This document shows, in pieces, positions 23,040 through 33,326 of a stretch of 64,000 nt of DNA. The DNA comes from Semisulcospira habei (lineage: Eukaryota; Mollusca; Gastropoda; Semisulcospiridae). The notes beneath the pieces are model-generated. The model did not search any database and had not been told where the DNA came from. It saw only the letters and a list, made by a program, of their open reading frames with translations. The position numbers were made by a program, and so were the translations under genes. Within the stretch, counting starts at the first letter, position 1, and each line of letters starts with the position of its first letter. Location: NCBI GenBank assembly GCA_036245525.1, contig BTPG01000005.1:210205503-210269502 (forward strand), written 5' to 3'.

Positions 23040-23110
23040 TAATGTTCAGCAAGACTTGCTTGCCTTAGCCTTAGCACTGTGTAATCCTGGCCAAGGCAAG
23101 CAAGTCTTGC
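23040..23110. repeat. imperfect palindrome
   Basis: The arms agcaagacttgcttgcctt and aaggcaagcaagtcttgct flank a loop of about 28 bp. It sits just beyond the 3' end of the exon-like frame that follows on the minus strand. Confidence 0.8.
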
Positions 23111-23127
23111 TGTATACGTTCAATGTC

Positions 23128-23726
23128 CTATTTATACTCATTGTCACTGACAGCTGGCAGAAGACCAAGAGCAAACACCATCTCCAAACCTCTGCCGGTC
23201 ACTGGGTCACACTTGACTTCATAACACACAGTCCCTGAGATACGAATGTCGTACATAAGCACAAAATCGTCACTCTCGGCCACTAAATAGTTCTTTCCAT
23301 TCTTTGCGTGCGAGACTACTTTCTTTAGTCCTTGGTTCCTCGATGTGTCCAGTAGTTTCTGTTTTGTTGACTCGGTCTGGGAGGTGATAACGCCGGTGTA
23401 CACTTATTTGGGGCCAAAGCCACGTGATTCTGCATCTCTGATTAATGTGTCACACACACCCGTTTCAGGTCTAGCACAGTTAATATTGTCGACATCAGCG
23501 GTGCATGCGTGCACTGTCTCTGTTGGTGTTCCAGTTTCCATGTGTACTGTGATCTCGTGCGTCTCAGCTAACGGCGGTGTTGTTGCACGTGCTGCATGGT
23601 CACTACACGATGTGTTGTCTGGCTGGGTGATGGTTCTCGTGTATATTAGTGTACTGTCATTTCCACATTCTTCATTGTAATTATTATTGTCCGTGTGAAC
23701 CTCAATTTCTTTCACGTTCGTGTTGT
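23128..23726 (-). pseudogene. unrecognised exon-like frame
   Basis: I do not recognise this protein. On the minus strand one frame runs from the CT tract to 23128 with a single TAA at 23404-23406. It reads protein-like on both sides of the stop ([20 protein letters not shown] upstream; KNGKNYLVAESDDFVLMYDI and CYEVKCDPVTGRG downstream). Directly upstream, (CT)n plus ttgttag makes a textbook polypyrimidine tract and 3' splice site, so this could be an internal exon starting at 23726. Alternatively it is a retroelement fragment truncated at the CT tract. No transmembrane segment or catalytic motif is evident, and no flanking exon was found. Confidence 0.4.
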
Positions 23727-23728
23727 CT

Positions 23729-23835
<107 letters not shown>

Positions 23836-23940
23836 ATTGTCAACTCAAACAATTTAACCGTCAGGTATGTTAGCTGTCACAGTATGGAGTACCATATATA
23901 AGTTATATATTGTTACTCTGACCAATTCCTTAGAGGATTG

Positions 23941-23951
23941 TGTATGTGTGT

Positions 23952-24001
<50 letters not shown>
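23941..24001. repeat. (GT)n microsatellite
   Basis: A tg run of about 60 bp with one tat interruption, followed by degenerate gcgtgcgtgtatg sequence. Confidence 0.95.
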
Positions 24002-24005
<4 letters not shown>

Positions 24006-24064
24006 GTCTGAACATGCGTGCGTGTGTATGTGTGTCTAACCTAGTTATGTATTAGACCATTGTT

Positions 24065-24173
24065 TTGTTATAATAATGTTGATTAATTAGTAGTTTGTAG
24101 CAACGGCATGTTTGAAAAATGTTATTGTAACCAAATACTTATACCGTTGTAAAATAAAAGTTCATTGTTCATT

Positions 24174-24175
<2 letters not shown>
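24065..24175 (+). mobile_element. LINE 3' end fragment
   Basis: It carries gtagcaacggcatgtttgaa, ataccgttgtaaaataaaag and a tail ttcattgttcattg, then (CT)n. The same ending appears in reverse at 56.95-57.05 kb, where it is attached to RT coding sequence. That identifies it as a CR1-like LINE 3' UTR. Confidence 0.7.
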
Positions 24176-24269
<94 letters not shown>

Positions 24270-24302
24270 CCTCTCCCTCTCCCTCTCTCTCTCTCTCTCT
24301 CT
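24176..24302. repeat. (CT)n microsatellite
   Basis: A ct run of about 127 bp with a few ccct interruptions near 24265-24285. Confidence 0.97.
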
Positions 24303-24472
24303 AATCTGGCACAAGCCTGTGCACGCGGCAATTGCACACCGGCGCGCGTGTGTGTGTGTGTGTACGTTATTTTGTTTTGTAGTGTGTAGCAAGGACAAGA
24401 ATGAAAACAGGTCTGCGCACCTATTCTTTTATCCTTGGAAAATAAAGTTTCATTCATTCCGGCATTCATTCA

Positions 24473-24478
<6 letters not shown>
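24303..24478 (+). mobile_element. LINE 3' end fragment flanked by (CT)n on both sides
   Basis: A 176-bp insert between two CT tracts. It ends ttatccttggaaaataaag, then ttcattcattccggcattca and the next CT tract. It matches the pattern of the neighbouring fragments. Confidence 0.7.

Positions 24479-24556
<78 letters not shown>
24479..24556. repeat. (CT)n microsatellite
   Basis: A pure ct run of about 78 bp between two LINE fragments. Confidence 0.97.
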
Positions 24557-24557
<1 letters not shown>

Positions 24558-25726
24558 AATTGTATCCTCCAGCAAAGTCTCGATGAAGTGTCAGATTGGT
24601 GTGCGCAAAATCGCATGCTAATCAGTACTTCTAAAACCAAAAGCATGTTGATAACAACCCGCCAAAAGCGTCAGCTACATCCTGCCTCTCTTAAACTGTC
24701 ACTTGGCAATAAACCTATCCAACAAGTATCCAGGCACCGCCTACTGGGAGTTGTAATTGACGACCAGCTGAACTGGTCGCCACATATCGACAGTTTGTGC
24801 ATAACCTTGTCCAGGAATGTATTTCTGCTATCTAAACTTAGACATATTCTTAGTACAAAGTGCTGTACATTGTTCTTTCAAGCACACATTAAAAGCCACT
24901 GTGACTATGCGTCCTCTTTGTGGGACGATTGCAGTGAACTTCGTTTTAAAAAACTAAACTCGCTGTATCGTCGTTCAGTTAAGTTAATTATTCCTAACCT
25001 ATTTCCACGGCTGAGAAAATAAAATCCCTTGGCCTGCTTACACTGAAGGAACAACTCAAATTTAACAAATGCGTCCTCATGCACAAAATATTTCATTATC
25101 AAGCCCCGGAATATCTGCGCATGATATTTAATTTCAGCCCTCGGCATCAACAACATACGAGGAATGACTTGCTTCACTTACCCCGCCCACGGATAGATCT
25201 CTACAAGTCAAGCCTTCTATTTTCTGGTAGTTCTGTCAGGAACTCATTGCCATTAAACATTAAACCATTTTGCGATAAAACCCATTTTAAACGTGCATTG
25301 CACACTCACTTCCAATCAGCGTGACTTCACAGTTTGCCATAAAAATAATTCTGCTGATAACACGTAAACGTCAAATATTTTTCTCTTTCTCCTTAAATTT
25401 GCTACCTGATCATCTATTGTCTTGTCGGTGTCACTATACGCTATTGATGCTGCTGATTCTATGACACTGTCTTAGATGAGTATAATATTAATGCTGTGCA
25501 CGCGTTTCGTTCTCTTGCTTTTTGCATCGGAGGCAGTTACAACTTTTCCATTGTGTTTTTTTCCCGTAGTTTTTCTTCCTCTTCTTCTTCTTATTATTAT
25601 TATTATTGTTAGTATTTGCATGCTCTATTTATTTTCCTGTTATGTTGTTTGTTTACAGGACAGCTTGTAAGACAGGCATTGAGTTGCCTAATAGTTTTAT
25701 CCTGAATAAATAAAGATTCATCATCA
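24557..25726 (+). pseudogene. CR1-like LINE fragment bounded by (CT)n
   Basis: The frame opens directly out of the CT tract at NCILQQSLDEVSDWC, which lies just after the FADD motif in the related RT at 5.2-7.7 kb. The copy is therefore 5'-truncated within RT. HRLLGVVIDDQLNW, HCDYASSLWDDCSELRFKKL and SLYRRSVKLIIP follow. A frameshift near 25005-25025 moves to LGLLTLKEQLKFNKC, then LPRPRIDLYKSSLLFSGSSV and a stop near 25322. The 3' UTR ends tagttttatcctgaataaat then cattcatcatc and CT. Relatives at 5.2 and 57 kb share both coding order and tail. Confidence 0.85.
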
Positions 25727-26052
<326 letters not shown>

Positions 26053-26204
26053 GTAGCAACGGCAGGTGTGACAAATTGCTTGTCTTTGACTGTGTTCATA
26101 CCTCTACCGCTGCAAAATAAAGTTGCATTGATTCATTCATTGATTCATCCATTGATTCATTGATTCATCCATTGATTCATTGATTCACCCATTGATTCAT
26201 TGGT
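26053..26204 (+). mobile_element. LINE 3' end fragment with (ATTGATTC)-type tail
   Basis: It starts gtagcaacggcaggtgtgac right after a CT tract and continues cctctaccgctgcaaaataa. It ends in about 80 bp of attgattcattgattcatcc repeats before the next CT tract. The short-repeat tail is typical of CR1/L2-group 3' ends. Confidence 0.72.
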
Positions 26205-26337
<133 letters not shown>

Positions 26338-26449
26338 GTCTCTGAATTAAAATGAGGAAAGGGGGTGCGGTGGTCGGGGAGGAAGGATTCTTTGTGCATT
26401 GAACGACCGTTATTGCAGTATTTGCAGTACCTGTGGCTGTATTCGCGGA

Positions 26450-26968
26450 AGGGGGGGTGGGTGGGGTGTTGAGGTAGGGGGTGGTGAGGCTTGGGGCGAA
26501 GTAGTATCGGGGGGAGGGGGGAGGGGGTTGTCGTGCTGGGGGCGAAGTAGTATCGGGGGGAGGGGGGAGGGGGTTGTCGTGCTGGGGGCGAAGTAGTATC
26601 GAGGGAGGGTGGAGGGGGGTGGTGGTGCTGGGGCGAAGTAGTATCGGGTGAAGAGGGGGAGGGGGGGGGCTTGGTGCTGGGGGCAACCTAGTATCGGGGG
26701 GAGGGGGGAGGGGGTTGTGGTGCTGGGGCTATGTAGTATCGGGCGTAGGGGTGGGGGGGGGGTGGGGGCTTGGTGCTGGGGGCGAAGTAGTATCGGGGGG
26801 CGGGGGAGGGGGTGGTGCTGGGGGGCGAAGTAGTATCGGTTATCTGGGGGAGGGGAAGGGGGTGGTTTTGGGGGCGAAGTAGTGTCGGGGGGAAGGGAAA
26901 TGGGTGGTGATGGAGGCGAAGTAGTATCCGGGGGAGGGGGAGGGGGTGGTGCTGAGTGCGAAATAGTC
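26450..26968. repeat. G-rich minisatellite, about 10 units
   Basis: The anchor gcgaagtagtatcgggg or a variant recurs about every 42-54 bp (near 26488, 26540, 26588, 26632, 26686, 26733, 26782, 26826, 26872, 26914). The spacers are almost pure G with scattered A/T. The plus strand is a strong G-quadruplex candidate. Frames through it are artefacts. Confidence 0.85.
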
Positions 26969-26969
26969 G

Positions 26970-27094
26970 TTAGGCGCCAAGCTCATCTGGCGCTACCCTT
27001 GAATTATCACGATCAATCCATCTCCTGCGACTGGGACACAGTCGTTAGGCAACACCTCCAAAAGTTGAGAAATGGGACCTTGGGGCTAAAAAGG
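26970..27094. mobile_element. PalA right-half copy
   Basis: Only one side of the hairpin is present: ggcgccaagctcatctggcg through gaattatcacgatcaatcc to ggggctaaaaagg, then TTAA at 27095-27098. The left half is replaced by the G-rich minisatellite. Confidence 0.7.
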
Positions 27095-27098
27095 TTAA

Positions 27099-27252
27099 AC
27101 AAAACGTGTAACTTACTCGGGGGCCAGTTGCACGAGTTCTGCGCCAGCCACTAAGCAAGGTGCTCCGCGATATTGGTCTTTACTAAACAGTGAGTTGTGA
27201 CGGACTTTAAATCAGCAGGTTCAGCAAACGATTTTTTTTTTTTTTTTCCTGA
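27099..27252. other. unassigned spacer with a repeated 27-mer
   Basis: It contains tgcgccagccactaagcaag followed by gtgctc, a block that recurs near 33,666. A T-tract follows at 27232-27247. Confidence 0.5.
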
Positions 27253-28728
27253 AGCCATTCCACCCCACGGCCGCAATTCTCAAAATTTGGTGGTTTCAGT
27301 TAACGACTGTGTGCCGTGCAGTTGCAGGATATGCATCGTCCATGATACTTTAAGGGCAGTGCTTGGCGACATCGCCAATGCTGATTGGTTTGGCTCCTGA
27401 CTTCGCCAATGCTGATTGGTTTGGCTCCTGACGTCGCCGATGCCTGATTGGCTTGGCGCCTGACGTCGCCGATGCCTGATTGGTTTGGCTCCTGACGTCG
27501 CCGATACCTGATTGGCTTGGCGCCTGACGTCGCCGATGCCTGATTAGCTTGGCTCCTGACGTCGCCAATGCCTGATTGGCTTGGCTCCTGACGTCGCCGA
27601 TGCCTGATTGGCTTGGCTCCTGACGTCGCCGATGCCTGATTGGCTTGGCGCCTGACGTCGCCGATGCCTGATTGGTTTGGCTCCTGACGTCGCCAATGCC
27701 TGATTGGCTTGGCGCCTGACTTCGCCAATGCCTGATTGGCTTGGCGCCTGACGTCGCCAATGCCTGATTGGCTTGGCGCCTGACGTCGCCAATGCCTGAT
27801 TGGCTTGGCGCCTGACTTCGCCAATGCCTGATTGGCTTGGCGCCTAACGTCGCCAATGCCTGATTGGCTTGGCGCCTGACGTCGCCAATGCCTGATTGGC
27901 TTGGCGCCTGACGTCGCCAATGCCTGATTGGCTTGGCGCCTAACGTCGCCAATGCCTGATTGGCTTGGCGCCTGACGTCGCCAATGCCTGATTGGCTTGG
28001 CGCCTGACTTCGCCAATGCCTGATTGGTTTGGCGCCTGACTTCGCCAATGCCTGATTGGCTTGGCGCCTGACTTCGCCAATGCCTGATTGGCTTGGCGCC
28101 TGACTTCGCCAATGCCTGATTGGCTTGGCGCCTGACGTCGCCAATGCCTGATTGGCTTGGCGCCTGACTTCGCCAATGCCTGATTGGCTTGGCGCCTAAC
28201 GTCGCCAATGCCTGATTGGCTTGGCGCCTGACTTCGCCAATGCCTGATTGGCTTGGCGACGTTAGGCGCCAATGCCTGATTGGCTTGGCGCCTGACTTCG
28301 CCAATGCCTGATTGGCTTGGCGCCTGACGTCGCCGATGCCTGATTGGCTTGGCGCCTGACTTCGCCAATGCCTGATTGGCTTGGCGCCTGACGTCGCCAA
28401 TGCCTGATTGGCTTGGCGCCTGACGTCGCCAATGCCTGATTGGCTTGGCGCCTAACGTCGCCGATGCCTGATTGGCTTGGCGCCTGACTTCGCCAATGCC
28501 TGATTGGCTTGGCGCCTGACTTCGCCAATGCCTGATTGGCTTGGCGCCTGACTTCGCCAATGCCTGATTGGCTTGGCTCCTGACTTCGCCAATGCCTGAT
28601 TGGCTTGGCGCCTAACGTCGCCAATGCCTGATTGGCTTGGCTCCTGACCTCGCCAAGCTAGTCTGGCACTACCCTTGGATGATCATGATCGCTCTATCTC
28701 CTGATGTAGGGACTCGGGGCTGAATGGG
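27253..28728. mobile_element. PalA MITE with massively expanded centre
   Basis: The left flank (ccccacggccgcaattctc, then gttgcaggatatg, catgatactttaagggcagt) and the right flank (ggcactacccttggatgatc, ggggctgaatggg, TTAA at 28729-28732) are those of an ordinary 205-bp PalA copy. The hairpin tip between them has been replaced by about 1.3 kb of tandem repeat, giving a 1.48-kb element. Confidence 0.8.
27361..28655. repeat. about 40 tandem copies of a 32-bp hairpin unit
   Basis: The unit gcctgattggcttggcgcct followed by gacgtcgccaat is itself nearly palindromic (attggc...ggcg/cgcc...gccaat). It matches the PalA hairpin tip in modified form. Because 32 is not divisible by 3, every frame averages over three units. 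Several long frames therefore stay open on the minus strand (up to 366 codons) without being genes. Variants (gac/aac, gtc/ttc, ggc/gtt) are shared by neighbouring units, consistent with local duplication. Confidence 0.92.
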
Positions 28729-28732
28729 TTAA

Positions 28733-28981
28733 AATCCAAACAAACGCTTTTTGGCGAGGAACCCGGATACGAACAGAGCAAGCAGGAGGTGTAGTTTCTC
28801 AAGAACCCGGCAACTGTTGGGGCTCGTGAGGGATCTAAACCTCTTGCAACACTGCCAGTATGTATGAGGGAAGCTCACCGATACAAAGAGATTCTACCGA
28901 TGAAAAGCCCTGACGGTGATGTTTTTTCCCTTGTGCACCACTTCCAACATCCCCCCCCCCTCCCCCCAACCCCCCCCCCTA
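28733..28981. mobile_element. PalB remnant and C-homopolymers
   Basis: A decayed PalB half lies near 28795-28862 (ggggctcgtgagggatctaa, cctcttgc). C runs lie at 28952-28980. Confidence 0.55.
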
Positions 28982-29184
28982 AAACTCCATTCAGGGTGCA
29001 TTTCCAACATTTTGGAAGTGAGACCTAACGACTATTTACCAATTGCAGGAGGTGGACTGACCATGATAATTAAAGGGTAGGGCCAGATTAGCTTGGCGCC
29101 TGAAGGCGCCAAGCTAATCTGGCACTACCCTTGAATTGGCATGGTCAATCCATCTCCTGCTGTAGGGCGTTGGGGCTAAATGGG
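28982..29184. mobile_element. PalA MITE
   Basis: A full-length copy with tip ggcgcc-tgaa-ggcgcc centred near 29102. The right end ggggctaaatggg is followed by TTAA at 29185-29188. The left TTAA is mutated. Confidence 0.82.
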
Positions 29185-29188
29185 TTAA

Positions 29189-29373
29189 TAAATCCTTCAT
29201 CCTACACGTGCAAGCTACATGACTGATTGATCGATATCTCGAGTGAGATAGTGATTGAGTGAGTGAGTGGAGTGGAGTGGAGAACCTTCTCTCTACCTTC
29301 CCCCCCCCCCCCCACCCCCCTCCGCTTCTTCTCTCCCCTTACCCCCTTTCCCTCTCTCTCGTCCCCCGACTCT
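29189..29373. other. unassigned, C/T-rich
   Basis: It contains short gagtgagtga and C-rich runs. Nothing gene-like is seen. Confidence 0.5.
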
Positions 29374-29895
29374 GGGTTTTGAGTTGTGAATAGTAATTGA
29401 GGAAAAAAAAAACATTTCTTGTCAAAATATGTCTATATTTGTTTTTACCTATTTCTTGAGCTCTTGTGACCCTTGACCTTTCCGAGGGGTCATCCAAATT
29501 AGTATGCATAGATTGGTCTTACCATCAGGTATCTATGTAGCAAGTTTGGGTTTGGAGTTGTGAATAGTAATTGAGAAAAAACATTTCTTGTCAAAATATG
29601 GCTATTTTTTTTAAACCTATGTCCGGAGCACTTGTGACCCTTGACCTTTCCGTGGGGTCATCCAAATTAGTATGCATAGATTGGTCCTACCATCAAGTAT
29701 CTCTGTAGCAAGTTTGGGTTTGGAGTTTTAAATAGTAATTGAGAAAAAAAAATTTCTTGTCAAAATATGGCTATTTTTTTTATTACCTATTTCCCGAGCT
29801 CTTGTGACCCTTGACCTTTCCGAGGGTCATCCAAATTAGTATGCATAGATAGGTCTTTCCATCAGGTATCTCTGTAGCAAGTCTGGGTTTGAAGT
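29374..29895. repeat. about 170-bp tandem satellite, 3 copies
   Basis: Copies start at 29374, 29548 and 29716, with a fourth stub at 29885. Shared blocks are gagttgtgaatagtaattga, catttcttgtcaaaatatg, gtgacccttgacctttccg and aattagtatgcatagat. The copies differ by small indels in A/T runs. Confidence 0.93.
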
Positions 29896-29941
29896 CACAC
29901 ACACACGCACACACACACACGCATGCACGCACGCACGCGCG

Positions 29942-30000
<59 letters not shown>
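29896..30000. repeat. (CA)n microsatellite
   Basis: It is an acacac run with gcacgcac interruptions, becoming pure from about 29945. Confidence 0.95.
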
Positions 30001-30001
<1 letters not shown>

Positions 30002-30025
30002 TAATCGATCGACAATCCCAGGCTA

Positions 30026-30222
30026 TATGTATTGTATACATTTATTGTCATGACAACTTTAGAGCTATTGGCTTGAGCTGGCATACTGTAAACTGATGAC
30101 GCAAGCACCTCGCACTCGCTTTCACAGGATGTATGTATTGTATACATTTATTGTCATGTCAACTTTATAGATATTGGCTTGAGCTGATATACTGTAAACT
30201 GATGACGCAAGCACCTCGCACC
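30026..30222. repeat. 104-bp direct duplication
   Basis: Two copies of tgtattgtatacatttattg...ttggcttgagctg...actgatgacgcaagcacc are joined head to tail near 30130. The first carries an extra tcgctttcacaggatg between them. Confidence 0.88.
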
Positions 30223-30299
30223 TAGTAACCCTTTCCCTGCCAGCGTGCGCCCATTTTGTTTCTGAAATCTGTGTTCACTGAACGACCAAAAGACACAAC

Positions 30300-30440
30300 G
30301 GTTCAAAGATCACGGACACAGCATTGTCTCAGCAAGAGGAATAGATCCTCATGAGTTCCCGCAGTCGTACTAACTTACCGCAGTCGCGGGGGCTCGTGAG
30401 GATCTATGCCTCTTGCAGTTAGATGGCGTTCATTTTTCTC
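30300..30440. mobile_element. PalB MITE with long loop
   Basis: The arms agcaagaggaatagatcctc and gaggatctatgcctcttgc flank a tip gcagtcg-tactaacttacc-gcagtcg. The taacttac loop is shared with copies at 38.6, 40.9 and 47.4 kb. Confidence 0.8.
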
Positions 30441-30804
30441 GGCATTGAAAGGGTGAAATACATGGCCGTCGGGCTGACAGGCCGCAATTAGGCCCACGCA
30501 CGGTTGTGTGTGCACGGCTTTGTGTGTGTCTGTGTGCACAACGGGCCTAACTTGGCCGGCGTCAGCTCATGGGCCACTTGCTCACCGGCACTGCGGTCAC
30601 GTCCACAGTATGTGAGCTGACCTTTATCAACATCCCGCTTGGTGTGAATGTGTTCATGCAGTTTAGGTCCGGCGTTATTTTGGCCAAAGCCAATATGGCC
30701 ATTTTCACTGTACAACTACGAAAATTTCGCTTTTCTCAAAACGTGTACACGCTGACTTTGGCCAGAGGTCTTTCCGTCAACGCGAATAAAGCTACATTTC
30801 CAGT
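30441..30804. other. unassigned sequence
   Basis: A mixed sequence with short open frames on both strands but no recognisable protein. Confidence 0.4.
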
Positions 30805-31208
30805 AGCACGAATCCGATACGAATACGATCCGAATCCAAAGCTTGTCCGACTCAGAACAGTTCGTGCAAATCATATTCATGATTGTGTTTTTTTTCCATT
30901 TGTCTGACGTGGTACCGTATTTCGCGTCCAACTGCGGAAAGTACACAACACGATTTTGTGTTCGCTCAGGAGAGCGATTTTTTTTTTCGAATGTTGTATG
31001 TATTCGAAACGTGCGTATGACGTAGATTTTGTCATCTGTCGCAAGTTCTCTCGCCACTCCGGTCTTTGCGTCACATCAGTGGTCCCCACGGAGACGACAT
31101 TCGGATGTCGCAGGTCTAGTATTGTACATGAAAACGCGCTCCACCAGTTGCAAACGCACATTGCATGGCGGTATCGGGCTCGGGTCGGGTTCGTATCGGA
31201 TTCGTGCT
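30805..31208. mobile_element. 404-bp MITE with agcacgaatccgatacgaa ends
   Basis: The 19-bp terminal inverted repeat agcacgaatccgatacgaa at 30805 is mirrored by ttcgtatcggattcgtgct ending at 31208. Weaker pairing extends inward. No clear target duplication was found. It carries small frames but no transposase. Confidence 0.65.
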
Positions 31209-31226
31209 GATGTCAACGTAGTTTAA

Positions 31227-31364
31227 CTCATTCAGCCCCGACACATCACAGCAAGACATGGATCGAGCATGATAGTTCAAGGGTGGTGCCAGAATAGCTT
31301 GGCGCCTATAGGCGCCACGCTATTCTGGCATCACCCTTGAACTATCATGCTCGATTTGTCTCTA
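31227..31364. mobile_element. PalA' palindromic MITE
   Basis: TTAA at 31223-31226 is followed by ctcattcagccccgac. The hairpin tip is ggcgcc-tata-ggcgcc with arms gttcaagggtggtgccagaa. The right half ends at gtctctag, exactly as in the 1.5-kb copy, so this shared truncation is a subfamily feature. Confidence 0.8.
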
Positions 31365-31680
31365 GGCCAACTTGAATCATGTGCGTGTAACAACAGGGTA
31401 TAAGAGCCAATATCACATTCGTTACCCCATTACTATCACGTGATTGTCCTCAAACGAGTGTCTCAAGCTCAGCCGCGTTGGTAACAATCAGCGTAACAAG
31501 CAGCAGGTTAATTACCTAATTGTTACATGTTATCGACAGAGAAACTGATGCGACTTTGGTAACTGGTTAACCTGTCCAATGCTGACGCACCGTCAACACC
31601 ATTCAAATACAAGGAGCCTCGGTCGTGCCGGGGCTCGTGAGGATCTAATGGTCTCCCTGATGTGATTCTATCCACAGTTA
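31365..31680. other. unassigned, with a PalB scrap
   Basis: Mostly unrecognised. The segment ggggctcgtgaggatctaa near 31633 is a PalB half-arm. Confidence 0.45.
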
Positions 31681-31771
31681 GACGGCCTGACGGCGTCAAG
31701 CTAATCTGGCACTACCCTTGATTTATCATGGTCGATCCATCTCCAGCTGTAGTGCGTCGGGGCTGAATGGG
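31681..31771. mobile_element. PalA right-half copy
   Basis: It consists of gtcaagctaatctggcacta through ttatcatggtcgatccatct to ggggctgaatggg, then TTAA at 31772-31775. No left half is present. Confidence 0.75.
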
Positions 31772-31869
31772 TTAACCCCTTCGTGCATGCAGCCACCGCA
31801 AGTATAAACAGTGCCGGTGGCCACGTGCACCAGGGGATCAACTCTGAGTTTGCTGGGTGACGCTGGTGT

Positions 31870-32635
31870 CGGAGTGAGGCGTACACCTGTCATAGCCAGC
31901 TGGGTTTCAATGGCCGTTGTGAGGCGTGCACCTGTCATAGCCAGCTGGGTTTCAATGGCCGTTGTGAGGCGTGCACCTGTCATAGCCAGCTGGGTTTCAA
32001 TGGCCGTTGTGAGGCGTGTACCTGTCATAGCCAGCTGGGTTTCAATGGCCGTTGTGAGGCGTGCACCTGCCATAGCCAGCTGGGTTTCAATGGCCGTTGT
32101 GAGGCGTGCACCTGTCATAGCCAGCTGGGTTTCAATGGCCGTAGTGAGGCGTGCACCTGTCATAGCCAGCTGGGTTTCAATGGCCGTTGTGAGGCGTGCA
32201 CCTGTCATAGCCAGCTGGGTTTCAATGGCCGTTGTGAGGCGTGTACCTGTCATAGCCAGCTGGGTTTCAATGGCCGTTGTGAGGCGTGCACCTGCCATAG
32301 CCAGCTGGGTTTCAATGGCCGTTGTGAGGCGTGTACCTGTCATAGCCAGCTGGGTTTCAATGGCCGTTGTGAGGCGTGCACCTGCCATAGCCAGCTGGGT
32401 TTCAATGGCCGTTGTGAGGCGTGCACCTGTCATAGCCAGCTGGGTTTCAATGGCCGTAGTGAGGCGTGCACCTGTCATAGCCAGCTGGGTTTCAATGGCC
32501 GTAGTGAGGCGTGCACCTGCCAAAGCCAGCTGGGTTTCAATGGCCGTAGTGAGGCGTGTACCTGTCAAAGCCAGCTGGGTTTCAATGGCCATAGTGAAGC
32601 GTGCACCTGTCATAGCCAGCTGGGTTTCAATGGCC
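31870..32635. repeat. 45-bp minisatellite, 17 copies, open on both strands
   Basis: The unit is gtcatagccagctgggtttc followed by aatggccgttgtgaggcgtg and cacct. Seventeen copies differ at a few positions (gca/gta, gtc/gcc, gttgtg/gtagtg, ata/aaa). Because 45 is a multiple of 3 and the unit lacks stops, both strands stay open. The plus strand reads repeated VRRAPVIASWVSMAV for 297 codons, and the minus strand repeated TTAIETQLAMTGARL for 295. Neither frame has splice sites or a recognisable domain. I treat it as a minisatellite, but a repetitive protein cannot be excluded. Confidence 0.92.
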
Positions 32636-32639
32636 TTAG

Positions 32640-33112
32640 CTCATGCAATTCAGTTCCAGCCAAAGTCCCGGTCGTTTGACATTCAGACAACATCGGCAAG
32701 CTGAATACAGACGATACAGACGACTACGAAGGGTGTGCAAAGAAATAACCAATACAGGAAGAAACGCGCATTGAACGTTCGAGCAGAACATGTTCATTTT
32801 ATAACATTTTCGTGTTGTTGTTTTTTTCCCCTCGGATTAATTGCCGTTTTCAGTACAGACGACCACGAGAAGAAAAACAAGCCAGTATGCAAAAGACTAT
32901 CGGGTCGAAGTCGGCTGCAGTGGGTCCGGGCATAGTCGTGTTAGTGTAATCCACAGTCGTGATTGTGTAATCCACGCTCGTGCAGGGGCCCACTGAGACC
33001 GACTTCGGTCCGATTTTCTCTGTGCACTGGGAATACACTTCTCGTCACCAAGTGAAATGGTGACGTAACTTGTTTCCCCAAAAATAAATAGACCGTCGTC
33101 CTTCTTGTTTTA
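32640..33112. other. unassigned, with one palindrome
   Basis: At 32904-33008 the arms tcgaagtcggctgcagtggg and cccactgagaccgacttcgg enclose two copies of tgtaatccac. The remainder is unrecognised. Confidence 0.55.
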
Positions 33113-33116
33113 TTAA

Positions 33117-33322
33117 CCCACTAAGCCCTGACGTACTACAGCATGAGATGGGTCGACCATGATAATTCAAGGGTAGTGCCACATTACCTTGGCGCCTATC
33201 GGCGCCAAGCTAATCTGGCACTGCCCTTGAATTAACATGGTCGATCCATCTCCTGCAACTGGTCCTTAGTCATTAGATGACGCCTCCAAAATTTGGGAAG
33301 TACGGCCGTCGGGCTGAATGAG
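33117..33322. mobile_element. PalA MITE, 206 bp, TTAA-flanked
   Basis: TTAA at 33113-33116 and 33323-33326 gives a complete copy in the orientation opposite to the one at 533-738. Ends are cccactaagccc and gggctgaatgag. The tip is ggcgcc-tatc-ggcgcc. Confidence 0.87.
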
Positions 33323-33326
33323 TTAA

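Noticed and set aside
27300..28624. Long minus-strand frames up to 366 codons with repeated RRQAPSQSGIGDV
   Set aside because: They are by-products of the 32-bp repeat, which stays open in several frames at once. There are no splice sites, no domain, and the flanks are MITE arms.
27361..28655. CRISPR-like array
   Set aside because: The units are contiguous 32-bp repeats without unique spacers, no cas genes exist, and the context is eukaryotic.
30716..31161. Overlapping frames of about 95-113 codons on both strands
   Set aside because: They lie inside the 404-bp MITE, show no recognisable motif and have no splice context.
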